From Telopea speciosissima (taxonomy: Eukaryota; Streptophyta; Magnoliopsida; Proteales; Proteaceae): a stretch of DNA of 64,000 nt. Below the pieces are notes generated by a model. It searched no databases. It saw only the letters and a list, made by a program, of their open reading frames with translations, and was not told the origin of the DNA. Of this stretch, positions 14,701 to 29,700 are shown piece after piece. The position numbers were made by a program, and so were the translations under genes. Where the stretch lies: the NCBI RefSeq assembly GCF_018873765.1, contig NC_057922.1, forward strand, positions 64,132,755-64,196,754. The letters run 5' to 3'. Position 1 is the stretch's first letter, and each line of letters begins with the position of its first letter.

Positions 14701-17700
14701 AGATATTATGTTGTATTTTGTTTTTACTTTTTACCTTCATCCCTCCCTTAGCTACCTTATGTTAGTATGGGGTGTAGGTACCTCCTACTCTCACCTTCTC
14801 CCTTCTCTATTGTTCTCTTACAACCTTTGGATTCCAACTTGATATCAGAGCCCACGGTTTTGGTTTGAGAGTCGTACTTCAAGCTCTTTGCTACCATTCT
14901 ATCTTTGGAACCCTAGGTTACAAAGGGGTTCTAGGGCAGAGGTACCATGTGAAAAGTTTGAAGAAATCATGAGATAAGTCTTGAATGAAGACTATAGAAG
15001 CACCAATGGATCTCACATGAAGAAGTGGCTGATTGGAGCTCAAGGCAGAATATACAAGGGTACCGCCAGCTTTACACTCTCTCTCTCTCTCATATCTGAC
15101 ATTTGTTGGAGTTGGAACAAGGCTTATTTGAATCGCCCAAGGGTCCCTTCCAACCCTCCCATGGTCTCAGTTAGTGAAGAACTGAATTGTTGGAGCACAA
15201 CTCACTTTTTTTTATGGGTTGACAAGCATGGTTGTCAAGGTGTCCAGGCGCCTTGGTCGCCTAATTGGTGTCGCCTGGAATTTGGACCCTCTCCAGCGCC
15301 CTGGGTCGCCGAGACGCCGTGACAACTATGTTGACTAGTATCACAGACTCGCTGTTTTTTGCTCTTTCTTATATTTGAAATGCTATGTGTGATGCTTCCG
15401 GCCGCATTGCGTTGGTAAGATACTTTGTTTGGATTTCTTGAGTTGTCATGAGATTATGCTACACTTTGAAGGGTGTATTTCAGTTGGGTTTCTTCAAGTT
15501 GTGTGGTTTTCTTTCTTGCTGGGTTTTTTCTGAGCACTGAAAATTTGTATTTGGGTTGAGTGTGTACTCTCCTTTTGGTTTGGGTATCATCCCCACACTT
15601 CTAAGTGTATTTTTACATTATGTCCGAGGTCAGTGGACCTGCGGAAGCTTCGGCTAGTGGTTTGAGTGGTTCCCACCCTACTCAGATTGCCTTTGAGAAC
15701 CCCAATACTCAGATCTCCATTGTCAAGTTGGACATCACCAACTATTTGAATTGGGGCCATTCAGTGAAGTTCTCCTTGCGAAGTACCATTCAGACTCCTA
15801 ACTCAAGTAGTCCAACATATTAGAGATGGAAGACCAACAACACCACTGTTATGACCTGGTTGATTTTCTTTATGAAACCTGGGAGGAGGTTTATGAGGGC
15901 TACTGTCTCTAAAACTTTAACCGAGTGGGTGACTCAGAAAAGGTCTACCAACTCCTCCAGAACGTCATCAAAATGAAGCAAGGTGACTAGACCATTTCTG
16001 GGTCCTATAACACAATTATTGGCCTCTAGGAGGAGTATGATCACTATAGGGACCTCCAATTGTCCAACTTCGAGGATGAAGCAAAGGTATATAGAACACT
16101 TGAGAAGGAACGTGTCTTGATTCTCCTTGGTGGACTGAACACCTCTTCCCTCTCTAGATGAAGTATATAGCTACTTGCAAAGAGAGGACACTCGAAAAGT
16201 GGCCATGAAAACTGTACCATACCTGGTGTGATCTGCTCTTACCTCTAACACCCACAAAGACTGGCAAGGTGGAGGAATAGGCCAAGGGCCAAACAGAGTC
16301 AGACTCAATATGATCACTATCTGAAATCTGGGCACACTAGAGAGAGGTGTTAGGTTGCTCCATGGTCGTCCCCTTGGTATACGTGGTGGACCTACTAGTA
16401 TGTGTGGTGGCAAGAGAGGGGGCGCCAGAGCACACACCGTGACAGCTGAGACTGAGCTTATAAGGTACTCATCTGGACTACAGGCTGATCACAATTTCCA
16501 CAAGAGGATATTGCATCATTTCAATGGGTTGTCACAGTTGGGTAGCTCTTCTTCCACAGTGTCAGATCCTTCCTTTCAGCCTTGTAGGTCTCTACATTTG
16601 CTCCTTCCACTACCTCTTCTTAGGTCATTGACTGTGGCGCCACCGATAATATGATATTTTGTCTACTCTGGTAGGGTAAGATTAGGGAAGCTAATGGTAA
16701 CCTTTCCTTTATTTCTGGTAAGAGTAGTGTTCATGTCACTTCTTCTATTTCTCTCAACTCTGTTTTCATGTTCCTAACTTTGCCATTAATTTCTTATTTG
16801 TGAGTCACCTAACCAAATCCTTGAATTGTTGTGTCACCTTCTTTCCTTTTCATTATCTTTTCAGGTCTTGGTGATGAAGAAGATTAAAATGAGCTCTGAA
16901 ATCAAGAACTGAAGAAGGGGACTGAGAACCACATTGGTCACTGAATCGGATTCATTGGATCATGTCCATGGTTTTAAAAATTCAGATCCGAATCAATGGA
17001 ACCAGTTGATTCAAATAGGAAATTGACTGACCATGATTTCTCAATCCCTCTTTTTCATTGGCCATGAATGCACCCATATCTTCAACTTTTTTTTTTTTAT
17101 TAATTTTACTTTATTTTAATTAGTAAAATAGTAGAAAATTAATATAACATATATGTTGTAGCAAGATTAAAAAAAAAAAACTCAAAAAATTACATGTTTA
17201 TGAAAATTTCTGTTTCTTCTTTCTGATTCCATTTTCTAGGATTTCGGTTGATTTTGAACTAATTTGAATCATACTCGATGGAGATCACCGATCCCATTTC
17301 CAATTCTAGATTTTAAAACCTTGATGATGTCCACTCAATAAGATTGTTGTCCTTTTTTCATTCAATTTGATCTTATTATTATCTTTATTTATTTATTTAT
17401 AGGTAAATCAATTTCATTAAGCAAAGAGGAGGTCAACAAATACAGAAATTTCAAGGCTTTCTAAGGAGGAGAAGATAAAAGAACAAGAGATCCTTAACCC
17501 AAATTTACTTACAGCTCAGTCCTCTGTGTGTGAACGTAGTGACAGCAACATTGTTGATTTTGTGATGCTTTGGCATCAACGTTTAGGCCATCGTTCTTTT
17601 GTTGTTATGAAAAAACAGTTGCCACACTTTTTCTTCTTCCCATGTTTTTTCCAGTGTGAACCATATATGTTTGCTAAACATTGTCATTTCTCTTATCCCT

Positions 17701-20700
17701 ATCATAGTAATAGATCTATTGTTCCTTTTCATATAATATATTCTAATATTTGGGGACCCGCTCCCACTAGTTCTTTATTTGGCTATCGTTATTTTGTTTC
17801 ACTTGTTGATGATTTTTCCAGCACAACCTGGACTTTTTTAATGAAACACAAGAGTGATGCCTAGGATCCTTCCAAAATTTCTATCAAATGATTTATACTC
17901 AATTTGTACTAGAATTAAAATTGTTCATTTTGATAAGGGGGATTCCAATACTTTGATAAAGGGAGTACATGTATGGTAGACTTCAAAACTTTATTACTAA
18001 TAATAGCATTATCTATCAACTTGCTTGTGTTGACACACCCCAACAGAATGGGGTAGCTAAGAGGAAAATTTGCCATTTCTTGGAAGTCACTCGGAGTCTG
18101 CTATTTGGCATGTATGTCCCTAAGACTTCTATGTTTGATGCCTTTCTTACTACTGCCTTCTTAATCAACTGTATGCCCACCAAACTCCTTGATTCCAAAT
18201 CCCCTTTAGAAATTCTATCCACTCGGGTTTCTGCTTTCTATCTTCACCCCAAGGTGTTTGGGTGTGTATGTTATGTTCATATTAATAAGTTTGCTCGGAC
18301 TAAGCTTGACCCTAAGGCCCTCAAATGTCTTTTACTTGGGTATTCCCACTCTACTAAAGGCTATAAGTAATCATCCCTCTTCTCGAGGGTGACTTCTCTC
18401 CAAAAATATCATCTTCTTTGAATTTGCACCTTTCTTTACTTATCAGAATCCTCATTAGAAGGAGAATAATAAGAGTGAAAAGGCTGCTGACGTCACCTCC
18501 TTTCTTCCACCCAGGCCTATTCCTCCATTTCTTTTTGATGTGGGGAAACACAAAGAAGTGGATGTTGTTAATCATTCTGAGGGTTTTGATAATGAGGAGT
18601 TACTTGTGTATAAAAGAAAGGGAAAGAAGACCTGTCAGGAGTCCTCTTTGGCTCCACGGCCTGAGACCGACCTTCCTCAGTCAAGTAACATTCCTTCCCC
18701 TCCTTTTGAGTTAGATCTTCCCATTACTATTCGAAAGGGAAAGAGAACTTACACTAATCCTATAGGTAAGTTTGTTTCCTATGATACTATCTCTCCTATA
18801 GGTATTGCTTTTTTTGTTTCTCTTTCCTCCATTTCCATTCCCAAGAATGTCACTGAGGCCATGTCTAACCCAAAGTGGAAGGAAGTCATGTCTGAGGAAA
18901 TGACAGCACTTAAGAATTGTACTTGGAAGCTGGTTGGCCTTCCCAAAGGGAGAGTTCCAATTAGATGTAGATGGGTCTTTTCAATCAAGTACCAATCAGA
19001 TGGCACTATTGAGAGGTATAAGGCTTCAAGTTTCTCTCTCCTAAAGTGAAAGAGTGTAAGGGTGTACCAAGTGCACAAGGCTCCAGCCACTGCGAGGTCT
19101 AGGAGGGTTATAATATACGTAGCCTTACCCCTGCTTTCGCAGAGAGGCTGTTTCCAGACTCAAATCTGTGACTACTTTGTCACAATGGAGCAACATTTAC
19201 CGTTGCACCAAGGCCTGCTAAAGGGAAAGAGTGTCTTCTCAAGAAAGCCTTATATGGCCTCAAACAGTCCCTGAAGGCTTGGTTAAGAGATTTAGACAGG
19301 CTATTCTGAAAATCAGATACACCCAGAGTGAAGTTAACCATACTCTATATACCCGGCGAGGTAATGGCTATCATAATCCTAATTGTCTATGTGGATGATA
19401 TTGTTGTGACTGGAAATGATAGGGTTGAGATAAACAAACTAAAGTCCTACTTAGCTCAACAATTTGAAATCATGGACCTTGGACCCTTGAAATACTTCTT
19501 GGGGATTGAAGCGTCATGCTCATAGAAGGGAATAAATATCTATTAAATGAAGTTTGAGCTGGATTTGTTAGAAGAGACAAGACTGTTGGGCTTAAAACCA
19601 GCAAACTCTCCTATTGAGCAAAATCAAAAAATTGGGAAAAGACTGTCTCATCCCTTATAGATGCAGGGAAGTACCAGAGACTAGTGGGGAAGCTGATCTA
19701 TCTCCCTTTGACTCACCCAAATATCATGCAACTGGGGTAGTGAGTCAGTTTATGCATGCCCCCAAGAGTGGGCACATGGATGTTGTAAATCGCATCCTCA
19801 GGTACTTGATGTCCACACAAGGAAAATGGTTATTATATACCAGGCACAACCATTTGCAGATAGAAGGCTACACTGATGTTTATTGGGCTAGTTCAGTTTC
19901 GGACAAAGGGTCTACATCAGACTATTGAACAATTACGGTTGGTAACCTGCTCACATGGAGGAGCAAAAAACAACTTGTAGCTCGATCGAGTGCAGAAACA
20001 GAATTTAGTGCTATGGCTCATGGAGTATGTGAACTCCTAGGGTTAAGAAGGCTGGTCCGGATTTGACATTGAGGTACCTATGAGGCTTTATTGTGATAAC
20101 AAAGCTGCTATAAGTATAGTCCATAATCCTGTGCAATGACCAGACAAAGCATATTGAGGTGGACTGACCCTTCATTAAAGAAAAGATTGATGTTAGCCAC
20201 ATATGCAGCCCTTTTGTGAGGACATGTGACTAGTTGGCTGAAATCTCCACCAAAGGGCTCATCTCTCATCAGTTTAGTACCCTTTTATGCAAGCTAGGAA
20301 TGTATGACATTTATTCTCCAACTTGAAGTGTAGTGTTAAAAGTTCATGTAATTAGGGTACTTTGGAACTTGGGATATTATCAAAGATATGTATGATGGTG
20401 TAGTGACTAGCATAAGAATTGTTGGGGGGTCAAGGTAGTGAATTCCCAATTACAATTGGGTTACACCCATGGTATAAAATCTTACGAAATTTCGGCGATA
20501 TATCGCCACATTTCGTATATCTCGACATGTCCGAAATACGAAACACATCCGAAACCAAAAAATACAATATCTCGTCGATATATCGTGAGATATCAACGAA
20601 ATATCGTGGATCTCACGATATATCGCGAGATATTGAAAAAATGACAAATAGTGTGACACTAGGGGCCATTTTATACCATATTTCGCAGCTCTTGGTCGAT

Positions 20701-23700
20701 ATTTCGACTGAGAGCTACTAAAACTCTATTTTTCTCTCTTCTTCCTCATTTTTTGCTCTTCTTCCTCCCTTCCAAGCCTCATCCAAGCATTGTTGAAGCT
20801 CCTTGTCGCCGGGAAGACGTCGGAGGGTCATCTAAGCTCATCATCCAAGCCTATTTTCATTATTTAAGGTAAATTCTATTTCTCTAAAACTTTTTTTTTT
20901 AAAAATACTTTATACAAATGTTGTTGGATGTTGATGATATTAATATATGTTCGACACCGGAGGCCGATCTACAGCCTCACGGTGTCGAAATTTTTTTCCC
21001 ATATGTATTTTTTTTATTTTTTTCTGGTTTTAAAAATTTATTTTCCTACAACTAAAATAGGAAATAATTAGGGGTAATATGACTTAGATGGTAATGAATT
21101 AAATATATGTTAGACACCAATGGCCAATCTACGGCTTCACAGTGTCGGATTTATTTTTCTGCTCTTAAATAATTCTTTTAATTTTCGAAAATTAAGAAAA
21201 ATATATAAAAAATTAAAAAAATAGAACTAAATAAGGAAAAATATGAGTTTTAAGTTTAAAAAATATGAAAGCTATTTCTATATGTTTTGAGATGCATTAC
21301 ATGTATATTATGTTTACTAATTTTTGGTTTTGTTGTGTTAGGTCAATACTTATATTAACATTATATATAAAAAATTGGTTTTAATTATGTGAAAAATATA
21401 AGGGTTAGGGAAAAAATATTAAATAACTATACAAGTGTATTAGTAATCTAAAAGTGTCAATTGAAGTGCATCTACATTAAGTTTTTTAATTATTTGTGTT
21501 ACTTACATTCATATAAACAAGTATCATTATGGCGGATCGTGATAGACAACGTACGAAGGGCAAGCAAAAGGTGGGGGAAAGTAGTCAACAAAGGGGGCGG
21601 AGGGAACAAAGAGAACAGAGGGAACAAGAGAGACCAACCAGCCAGCATAGGGGTGACATTGCATGGTTACATGGTACTCCCATTGATGGGGATAAGAGAA
21701 AATCTATATGTAACTATTGTCACATGCAATTTATGGGAGGTGGGTCCAGTAGACTTAAACAACATCTGACTGGAGGATCTAAAGATGTTGTAGGTTGTCA
21801 TATGGTCCCTACTGAAGTAGCCAGGGAGATTGGTGATAGTTTGAGGGGAAGAAAGAAGAGGAAGGCTGACAAGCAAAGGATAAGAGAACAACTTGAGGAT
21901 ACAGTGAGGAGTTCGATGGGAGGAGGAAGACGATACAATGATGAGATGATGATGATAATGATGATGATGATAAGCAGTAGAGGAGGTTAGGGATTTTAGG
22001 CGGACTGTTTCAAGGAGTAGAGTAAGTTTTCAAGATGATCAGCAGAGACAAAGAGTAGAGGGTAGTGGAGGAGCTGGTAGTTCTGGAGGTCCTAGAACTT
22101 TGAATCCTTTCAAAAGATCACAAAGTGTGAGGCAGCCCCAACACCTCTATCAGTACCAGTACCACCATCAACATTTGATCCTAAATTGCATAAGAAGAAA
22201 GGAAGCAGTCAACCCAGAATCAAAGGAGCATGGAAGGTGATGAAGGGATTAGTTAAAGAATCAATAGCTAAGTGGATGCTATACCATACCATCCCAGCAA
22301 ACACTGCACAAGGCCCCCATTATGATACCATAATAGATACCATTGCAGAGGCTGGCCCAGGATTCAAGGGCCCCACCCCATATGAGGTAATGAATGTTTA
22401 TCTACCTCAACAAAAGAGTGAGATTGATGAGTACATTAGTGAGATGAGGAATATGTGGGAGACATATGGGGTGATTATAATGGCAGATGGATGGACTGGG
22501 CCTACAAGAAAGTCCATCATCAATTTCATGGTTTATTGTGATGGGAGGACGGTGTTCCTCAAATCGTGGATGCATCCAAAGAGATAAAGGATGCAAAATA
22601 TATTTCTGATTGTTAAAGGAAGTAGTGGAAAAAGATGTGGGTATTGAGAATGTTGTCAGTTAGTAACAGACAATGGAAGTAACTAAGTGGCGGTGAGAAG
22701 ATGATGAACAATAGTAAGTACCGGCTCTTCTGGACTCCTTGTGCAGCCCATTGCATTGACTTAATGCTAAAAGATATGGGAAAGTTAAAGTTGGTGAAGA
22801 CGTGGTTGAAAGTGCGAAGACAAGTCACCAACTTTGTATACAACCACTCCTATGCACTCAATCTATTGAGGAAAAAAAGTGGGGGTGACTTGGTTAGGCC
22901 TGGCATCACAAGATTTGCCACCAACTACATTACCCTCAAAAGCATTGAGACAAAGAAGGCGGGTGAGAAGCATGTTTGCTTCCGAGGAGTGGTTTGAATG
23001 GAAGGGTTCCAAGATCGCAAATGGGAGGGAAGCACAAGCAACGATGTCATCGAGGACTTGGACCAAACTAAGCAAAGTGGCGAAAGTTTTGGAGCCGAGA
23101 GTTAAAGTTCTACATGTTGCGACTCTCGCTCGAAGGACCCAACCATGCCAGTCCTATATCCAATAGACTTGATGAAAGATAGTGTCTATAGTGTGACTCC
23201 TCGCAGTAGCAAACACTTCTTAGATATCATAAATGCTCGCTGGGAGAATCAACTTATACATCCACTGCATAAGGCTGGTGAGTAAATTTGTTTTATGTTT
23301 ACTAATTCATAGTATTATTATTTACCAATTACCTATGCATTTGACAATACATCTATTATATATGTCATATTTCAGCATACTACTTGAACCCTAAGTATCA
23401 ATATAACAATAGGCTTGGGTTGGAAACTCAACTTATTGATGTTGTGAAACAAGTAGTGAAGAAGTTGGAGCCAGATGGTGCACTACAAGCAATTTGCAAC
23501 AATGAGGTGAGTTCATTTGGAAACTCAACTTGTTGATGCTTTCAAATAAGTAGTGAAGAAGTACTTACTAATTTTCCACATGGGTGTAGATCAAGGTATT
23601 TAGGGATGCATTGGGAAGTTTTGGAACTGAGGCTGCGATACAAGGCAGAGCACGTGGTGATGTTGGTAATTCTTTTAAGTTTTAAATTACATATGTATTG

Positions 23701-26700
23701 AAATTTGAAAGTTGAAAGTAGAAACAACATTTGACACATGTCTTTTTTGTTGTAAACTTGTAATGCAGCTGAATGGTAGGTGTTGTATGGGAATCGGTGA
23801 AAACTTAAGAAGAATAGCAATTAAAGTCCTTGCCCAAACATGTTCTCGCATCCGGTTGTGAGAGGAACTGAGTACCTTTCGCACTCATCCACTCCAAGAG
23901 GCGCAATGATTGGGGTCTTAACGTTTATCGACATGGTGTATGCACTACAACTTGAGGCAAACCGCAACACATACGCATGGGACATGAGGGGCACCATTGA
24001 TCTAGTGACATCTTTCAAGTTGACTCAGACGATGAGGACCCTATTGTGGATTGGGTGAGGGATAGAGGTGAGCCAGTGTTGGATGAGGAGGGAGGTAAGC
24101 CCGACCCCATGATAGCTTCTGAGATTGGTGCTGATGTGGACGAGTATATGGCTAACGAGGGTCAGATACATGCAAGGGAAGCCTCACCATACCATTCCAG
24201 CCCACTGGTGGCAATGTTGCTGATGATGAAGACTGGTCTAAGTCCTCAAATGATGATGATGGTGATGCTGGTGGTGGTGATGTTGGTGGTGGTGATGCTG
24301 GTGAAGAATTTGACAGCATGCGAGAGCGTTATGTGGTAGGCCAGGAGGCCCAGGATACGGCACTCTGTAGAGCCACTCCGATTCACCTGAGAGACAGGCT
24401 GATCATGCCACACAAGATACGGACCACTTGAGCACGTGCCCCGCACCCCCACTCCTCAAGAGGCCCCCTACATACATACAACAGAAGAGTGGGTCGACAA
24501 ACACACTAAAGCTTGCAACCTCGATCACATGGACATTGAGTAACCTATCTAGCTCTATTGGTGGTTTGAGTATGGGTGATAGGGAGGGAGGACCGACTGG
24601 ACATTGGCGTGCCCCATCTTTTGACGCACATACTACTCCATTGGCATCGGATTATGGTGCATCACAACCTTACGGTTGATATGGATATGGATCATCATCA
24701 TATGGGCAGTTTAGTGGGGTAGGGGACTATGACTACCAATCCCAGTCCCAGGGACATACTGAATCATCTTTTGTAGATAACATCTTTGCATACCCTAGCG
24801 GACCTAGCTACCAACCTCACTACCCATACATGCACCAATGCCATCGCCTTCTGCGCAGGGGCCAACATCATATCACAAGTGGATCATCTTCTTCACTGAT
24901 GGATCGATTGGTAACCTTAGTTTATATCCTAGGATAGGTTACCTACGAGTATGTTGATGATTCCATTTACGTGACACTTGTGGATGACTACACTCGTTTC
25001 TTCTCCGATTCTATACCGTGGTCCACATATGTCCTTCAAACAGAGAGCAATGGACGTTGACTCCAGCGAGGCATGAGTGGGATTGATCCAAGGAGGCACA
25101 GCAACTACTATTAGCAGTTTAGCACTTGTAATTTGTAACTTAAGTTCTGATTTCATTGATCTATGAACTTGTGAGTTGTGACTTGCGAGTTGCGAGTCTT
25201 GTGACTTACTAACTTTGACACTTAGTGTAATGCCTTTAAGGCTTTAAGCGAGTTATTGAATATTATGGAGTTTATGAGAACATAGTACTATATCTCGCGA
25301 TATATCGGTATCTCGGGCCTACCGAGATATCCGAAATATCCGAGATATCGCGAAATATGCCCAAGATATTGCATTTTTTCTCGCAATATTTCGGGGTCCA
25401 TCTCGGGGGTATTTGGCCATATCTAGGCCCTGAAACTTCATGGACAGCCTTATTTAAGCTTAATAAACACATTTAAACCATAAAATTGTAAAAATGTGAA
25501 TTCAAATTGGTGTTTGGGCTAGCACCCTTGATTGACATACTGGTACCGACCCTAATGTATAAATAGTTAAATACACATGGATTCATGAAATCACAACTTA
25601 AGTTACAAATTACAAGTGCTAAGCTGCTAATAGTAGTTGTTGTGCCTCCCCTGATCAATCCCACTCATGCCTCATTTGCCGAGTCGACGCCCATTCGCTC
25701 TCTGTTTGAAGGACATATGTGGACCACGGTATAGAATCGGAGAAGAAACGAGTGTAATCATCCCTGAGTGCCACGTAAATGGAATCAACATACTCGTAGG
25801 TAACCTATCCTAGGATATAAACTAGGGTTACCAATCGATCCGATCCGTGAAGAAGATGATCCACTATGATATGATGTTGCGCCGTACAAGTAGCAGGCGA
25901 TGGCATCAAGCGCATGCTATGGCTGTAAGGTTGGTAGCAGTCCGCTAGGGTATGCAAAGATGTTATCTACAAAAAGATGATCCAAGATGTCCCCGGGACA
26001 GGGACTGTAGTCATAGTCCCCTACCCCACTAAACGCCTATATGATGATGATCCATATCCATATCCACCGTGAAGGTTGTGGATGCACCATAATCCGATGC
26101 CAATGGAGCGGCATGTGCGTCAAAAGATGGGGCACGCCAATGTCCGCCGGTCCTCCCTCCCTATCACCCATACTCAAACCACCAACAGAGCTAGATAGGT
26201 TATCAATGTCCATGTGATCGTTTCAGAATCGGCTTCGGCATTACCTTCCCTACGCTTCTCGTTGTACGGTATGTAGGGGCCTCCGAGGGGCGGGGGCGCG
26301 CGGGCACGTGCCCGCGGGTCCGTGATCTCAGGTGGTGGCGATCAAACGTGTCTCTCCAAATAATCAGAGCCGCTCTCCACCGATCCTCGTGGGCCTCCCG
26401 CCTACCACATAACGCCTCGCACGTCACAAATTCTTCATCAAAGATCACCACCACCAACATCACCACCACCAAAGATTACCACCACCAAGATCACCATCAC
26501 CACCACCAAAGATCACCATCATCACCATCCTCATCATCATCATTCTCGAGGACTTGCACTCAGCCTTCATCAAGAACATTGCCACCGCTGGGCCGAATGG
26601 TACGAGCGAGGCTTCCTCGCATGTATCTCGGACCCCTCGCTCGCCCATATACCGCCCACATCCACCAATCTCAGTGGTTATCACGGGTCGGGCCTACCTC

Positions 26701-29700
26701 CCTCCTCATCCAACACTGCTCACCTCTATCCTCACCCAATCCACAATAAAGGTCCTCTACTGCCTGAGTCAACTCTGAATGATGTCACTAGATCAATGGC
26801 GCTTCTCCGTCCCACATGTCCCACGCGATGTGGTTGCAGCTTCAAATTTCAAGTCAGAGCGCATATACACCATGTCGGATAAACGCTGAGACCCCAACTG
26901 CTTGCGCTACTTTGGAGTGGATGAGCAGCAAAGGTACTCCGCTTCCTCTCACAACCGGATGCGTAACATGTTCGGGGCAAGGACTTTAATTGCTATTCTT
27001 CTTAAGTTTTCACCGATTCCCATCTACAACACCCACCATTCACCGCATTACAAGTTTACAACAAAAAAAGACATGTGCCAAATGTTGCTTTCTACTTTCA
27101 ACTTTCAAATTTCAATACATATGTAATTTAAAACTTAAAAGAATTACCAAGATCACCACGCGTCGCCTCAGACGCAACCCCGGGCCTCCAAAACTTTCCA
27201 ATGCATCCCTAAATACCTTGATCTACACCCATATGGAAAATTAATAAGTACTTCTTCACTACTTATTTGAAAGCATCAACAAGTCGAGTTTCCAAATGAA
27301 CTCACCACCATCAATTGCAAATTGCTCAGTAGCCGACCATCTGGCCCAACTTCTTCACTACTGTTTCACAACATCAATAAGTCGAGTTTCCAACCCAAGC
27401 CTATTGTTATATCGATACTTAGGTTCAAGTAGTATGCTGAAATATGACATATAGAATAGAGGTATTGTCAAATGCATAAGTAATTAGTAAATAATAATAC
27501 TAATTCATTAGTAAACATAAAACAAATTTACTCACCAAAGCCTTTACGCAGCTGGATGCATAAGTCGATTCTCCCAAAGCATTTATGATATCTAAGAAGT
27601 GTTTGCATCATGCGAGGAGCCACACTATGTACACTATCTTTCATCAAGTCTACTTCAAAGATATAAGACTCGGCATGGTTGGGCCCTTCAGAGCGGAGTC
27701 GAACGTGTAGAACTTTAACTACTCGGCTCTAAAACTTTCACCACTTTGCTTAGTTTGGTCCAAGTAAGTCCTCGCATGACATCGTTGTTTCAGGCTTCCT
27801 CCCATTTCGTAGTCTTGGAACCCTTCCATTCAAACCACCTCAAAGCAAACACGCTTCACCCCCGCCTTCTTCATGTCAATGCTTTTGAGAGCAATGAAGT
27901 TGCGGCAACATGATGCCAAGCATCCACTTAGCTATTGATTGTTTAACCAATCCCTTCATCCTTTCCATGCTCCTTCGATTGGGTCGATCGCTTCCTTTCT
28001 TCTTATGCAATTTAGATCGATGTTGATGGTGCTTGGAAATCTTTGCACGTAGAGGTGTTGGGTTGCCCTCACGCTTTGTGATCTTTTAAAAGGATTCAAA
28101 GTTCTAGACCTCCAAAGCGCCGACTCCTCCACTCCCCTACTCTTTCTCTCGCGATCATCTTGAAACTTACTCTTGCTCAAAGCAGTCCGCCTAAAATCCC
28201 TAGCCTCCTCTGTTTGTATGTCATCGCACTGTAATGTCATCATCATCGGAGGAGTCATCATCATCATTGTATAACGCCTTCCTCCTCCCATCGAACTCCT
28301 CACTTTGTATCCTCAGTTGTTCTCTTATCCTTTCGCTTTCAGCCTTCCTCTTCTTTCTTCCCCTCAAACTATCTCCAATCTCCTGGCTACTTCAGAGAGG
28401 GACCATATGACAACCTAGAACATCTTTAGATCCTCCAGTCGATGTTGTTTAAGTCCACTGGACCCACCTCCCATAAATTGCATGTGACAATAGTTACATA
28501 TAGATTTTCTCTTATCCCCATCAATGGGAGTACCATGTAACCACGCAATGTCACTCCCTATGCTGGCCGGGGGTCTCTCTTTGCTCCCTCTGTTCTCTTT
28601 GTTCCTCCGCCCCTTTGTTGACTACTTTCCCCACCTTTCGCTTGCCCTTCGCACGTTGTCTATCACGATCCGCCATAATGATACTTGTTTACCGCAATGT
28701 AAGTAACACAAATAATTAAAAAAACTTAATGTAGATGCACTTCAATCGACACTTTTAGATTACTAATACACTTGTATAGTTTTTTAATATTTTTCCCCAA
28801 CCCTTATATTTTTCACATAATTAAAACCAATTTTTTATATATAATGTTAATATAAGTATTGACCTAACACAACAAAACCAAAAATTAGTAAACATAATAT
28901 ACATGTAATGCATCTCAAAACATATAGAAATAACTTTCAAATTTTTTCATTATTTTTAAACTTAAAACTCATATTTTTCCTGATTTATTTCTATTTTTTT
29001 AATTTTTTATATATTTTTCTTAATTTTCAAAAATTAAAAGAATTATTTAAGAGCAGAAAAATAAACCAACAATCGAAGCCGTAGATTCGCCATTGTGTCT
29101 AACATATATTTAATTCATTACCATCTAAGTCATATTACCCCTAATTATTTTCTATTTTAGTTGTAGGAAAATGAATTTTTAAAACCAGGAAAAAAATAAA
29201 AAATTTCGACACCGTGAGGTGTAGATCGGCCTCGTTGTCTAACATATATTAATATCATCAACATCCAACAACATTTGTACAAAGTATTTTTAAAAAATAG
29301 TTTTAGAGAAATAGAATTTACCTTAAATAATGAAAATAGGTTGGATGATGAGCTTAGATGACCCTCCGACGCTTCCCGGCGACAAGGAGCTTCAACAATG
29401 CTTGGATGAGGCTTCGAAGGGAGGAAGTTGAGAGAAAATTTGATTAGCAGCTCGGTCGAAATATCGACCAAGAGCTGCGAAATATGGAATTATAAGGCTC
29501 TTAATGTGACACTATTTGTCACTTTTACAATATCTCGCGATATATCGTGAGATCTCGCAATATAATGTGAGATCCACGATATATCGGAGATATTGTATTT
29601 TTATGTTTCGAAGTGTTTCGTATCTGGGACATATCTAGATTCACGAAATATGGCGATATATCGCTGATATTTCGCGAGATTTTATACCATGTATGAGAAT

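Larger units (their letters stand above)
15605..20300 (+). pseudogene. Copia polyprotein remnants (gag-integrase-RT-RNase H)
   Basis: In order along the plus strand: a gag start (MSEVSGPAEASASGLSG...) near 15620; a decayed knuckle followed by LHGRP near 16360; the GAG-pre-integrase motif WHQRLGH near 17570; integrase pieces (Y-FVSLVDDFS; TPQQNGVAKRK; FGCVCYVH) at 17.75-18.37 kb; reverse transcriptase (PKWKEVMSEEM near 18870, catalytic YVDDI near 19390, DLGPLKYFLGIE near 19470); and RNase H (HMDVVNRILRYL near 19770, LVARSSAETEF near 19975). Many stops and frameshifts show that it is dead. Confidence 0.9.

Noticed and set aside
20419..20721. ORFs with SAIYRHISYIST-like repeats
   Set aside because: They are translations of the palindromic hAT subterminal motifs, not proteins.
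24246..24339. Met/Val- or Gly/Asp-rich repeats (GGDVGGGDAG) as a novel repeat protein
   Set aside because: Part of the degenerate linker of the hAT transposase tail; the other frames only translate GAT/GGT repeats.
26348..26749. 133-codon plus ORF with His/Ser-rich runs
   Set aside because: Antisense of the inner hAT transposase Gly/Asp region (CACCAC/CATCAT repeats).
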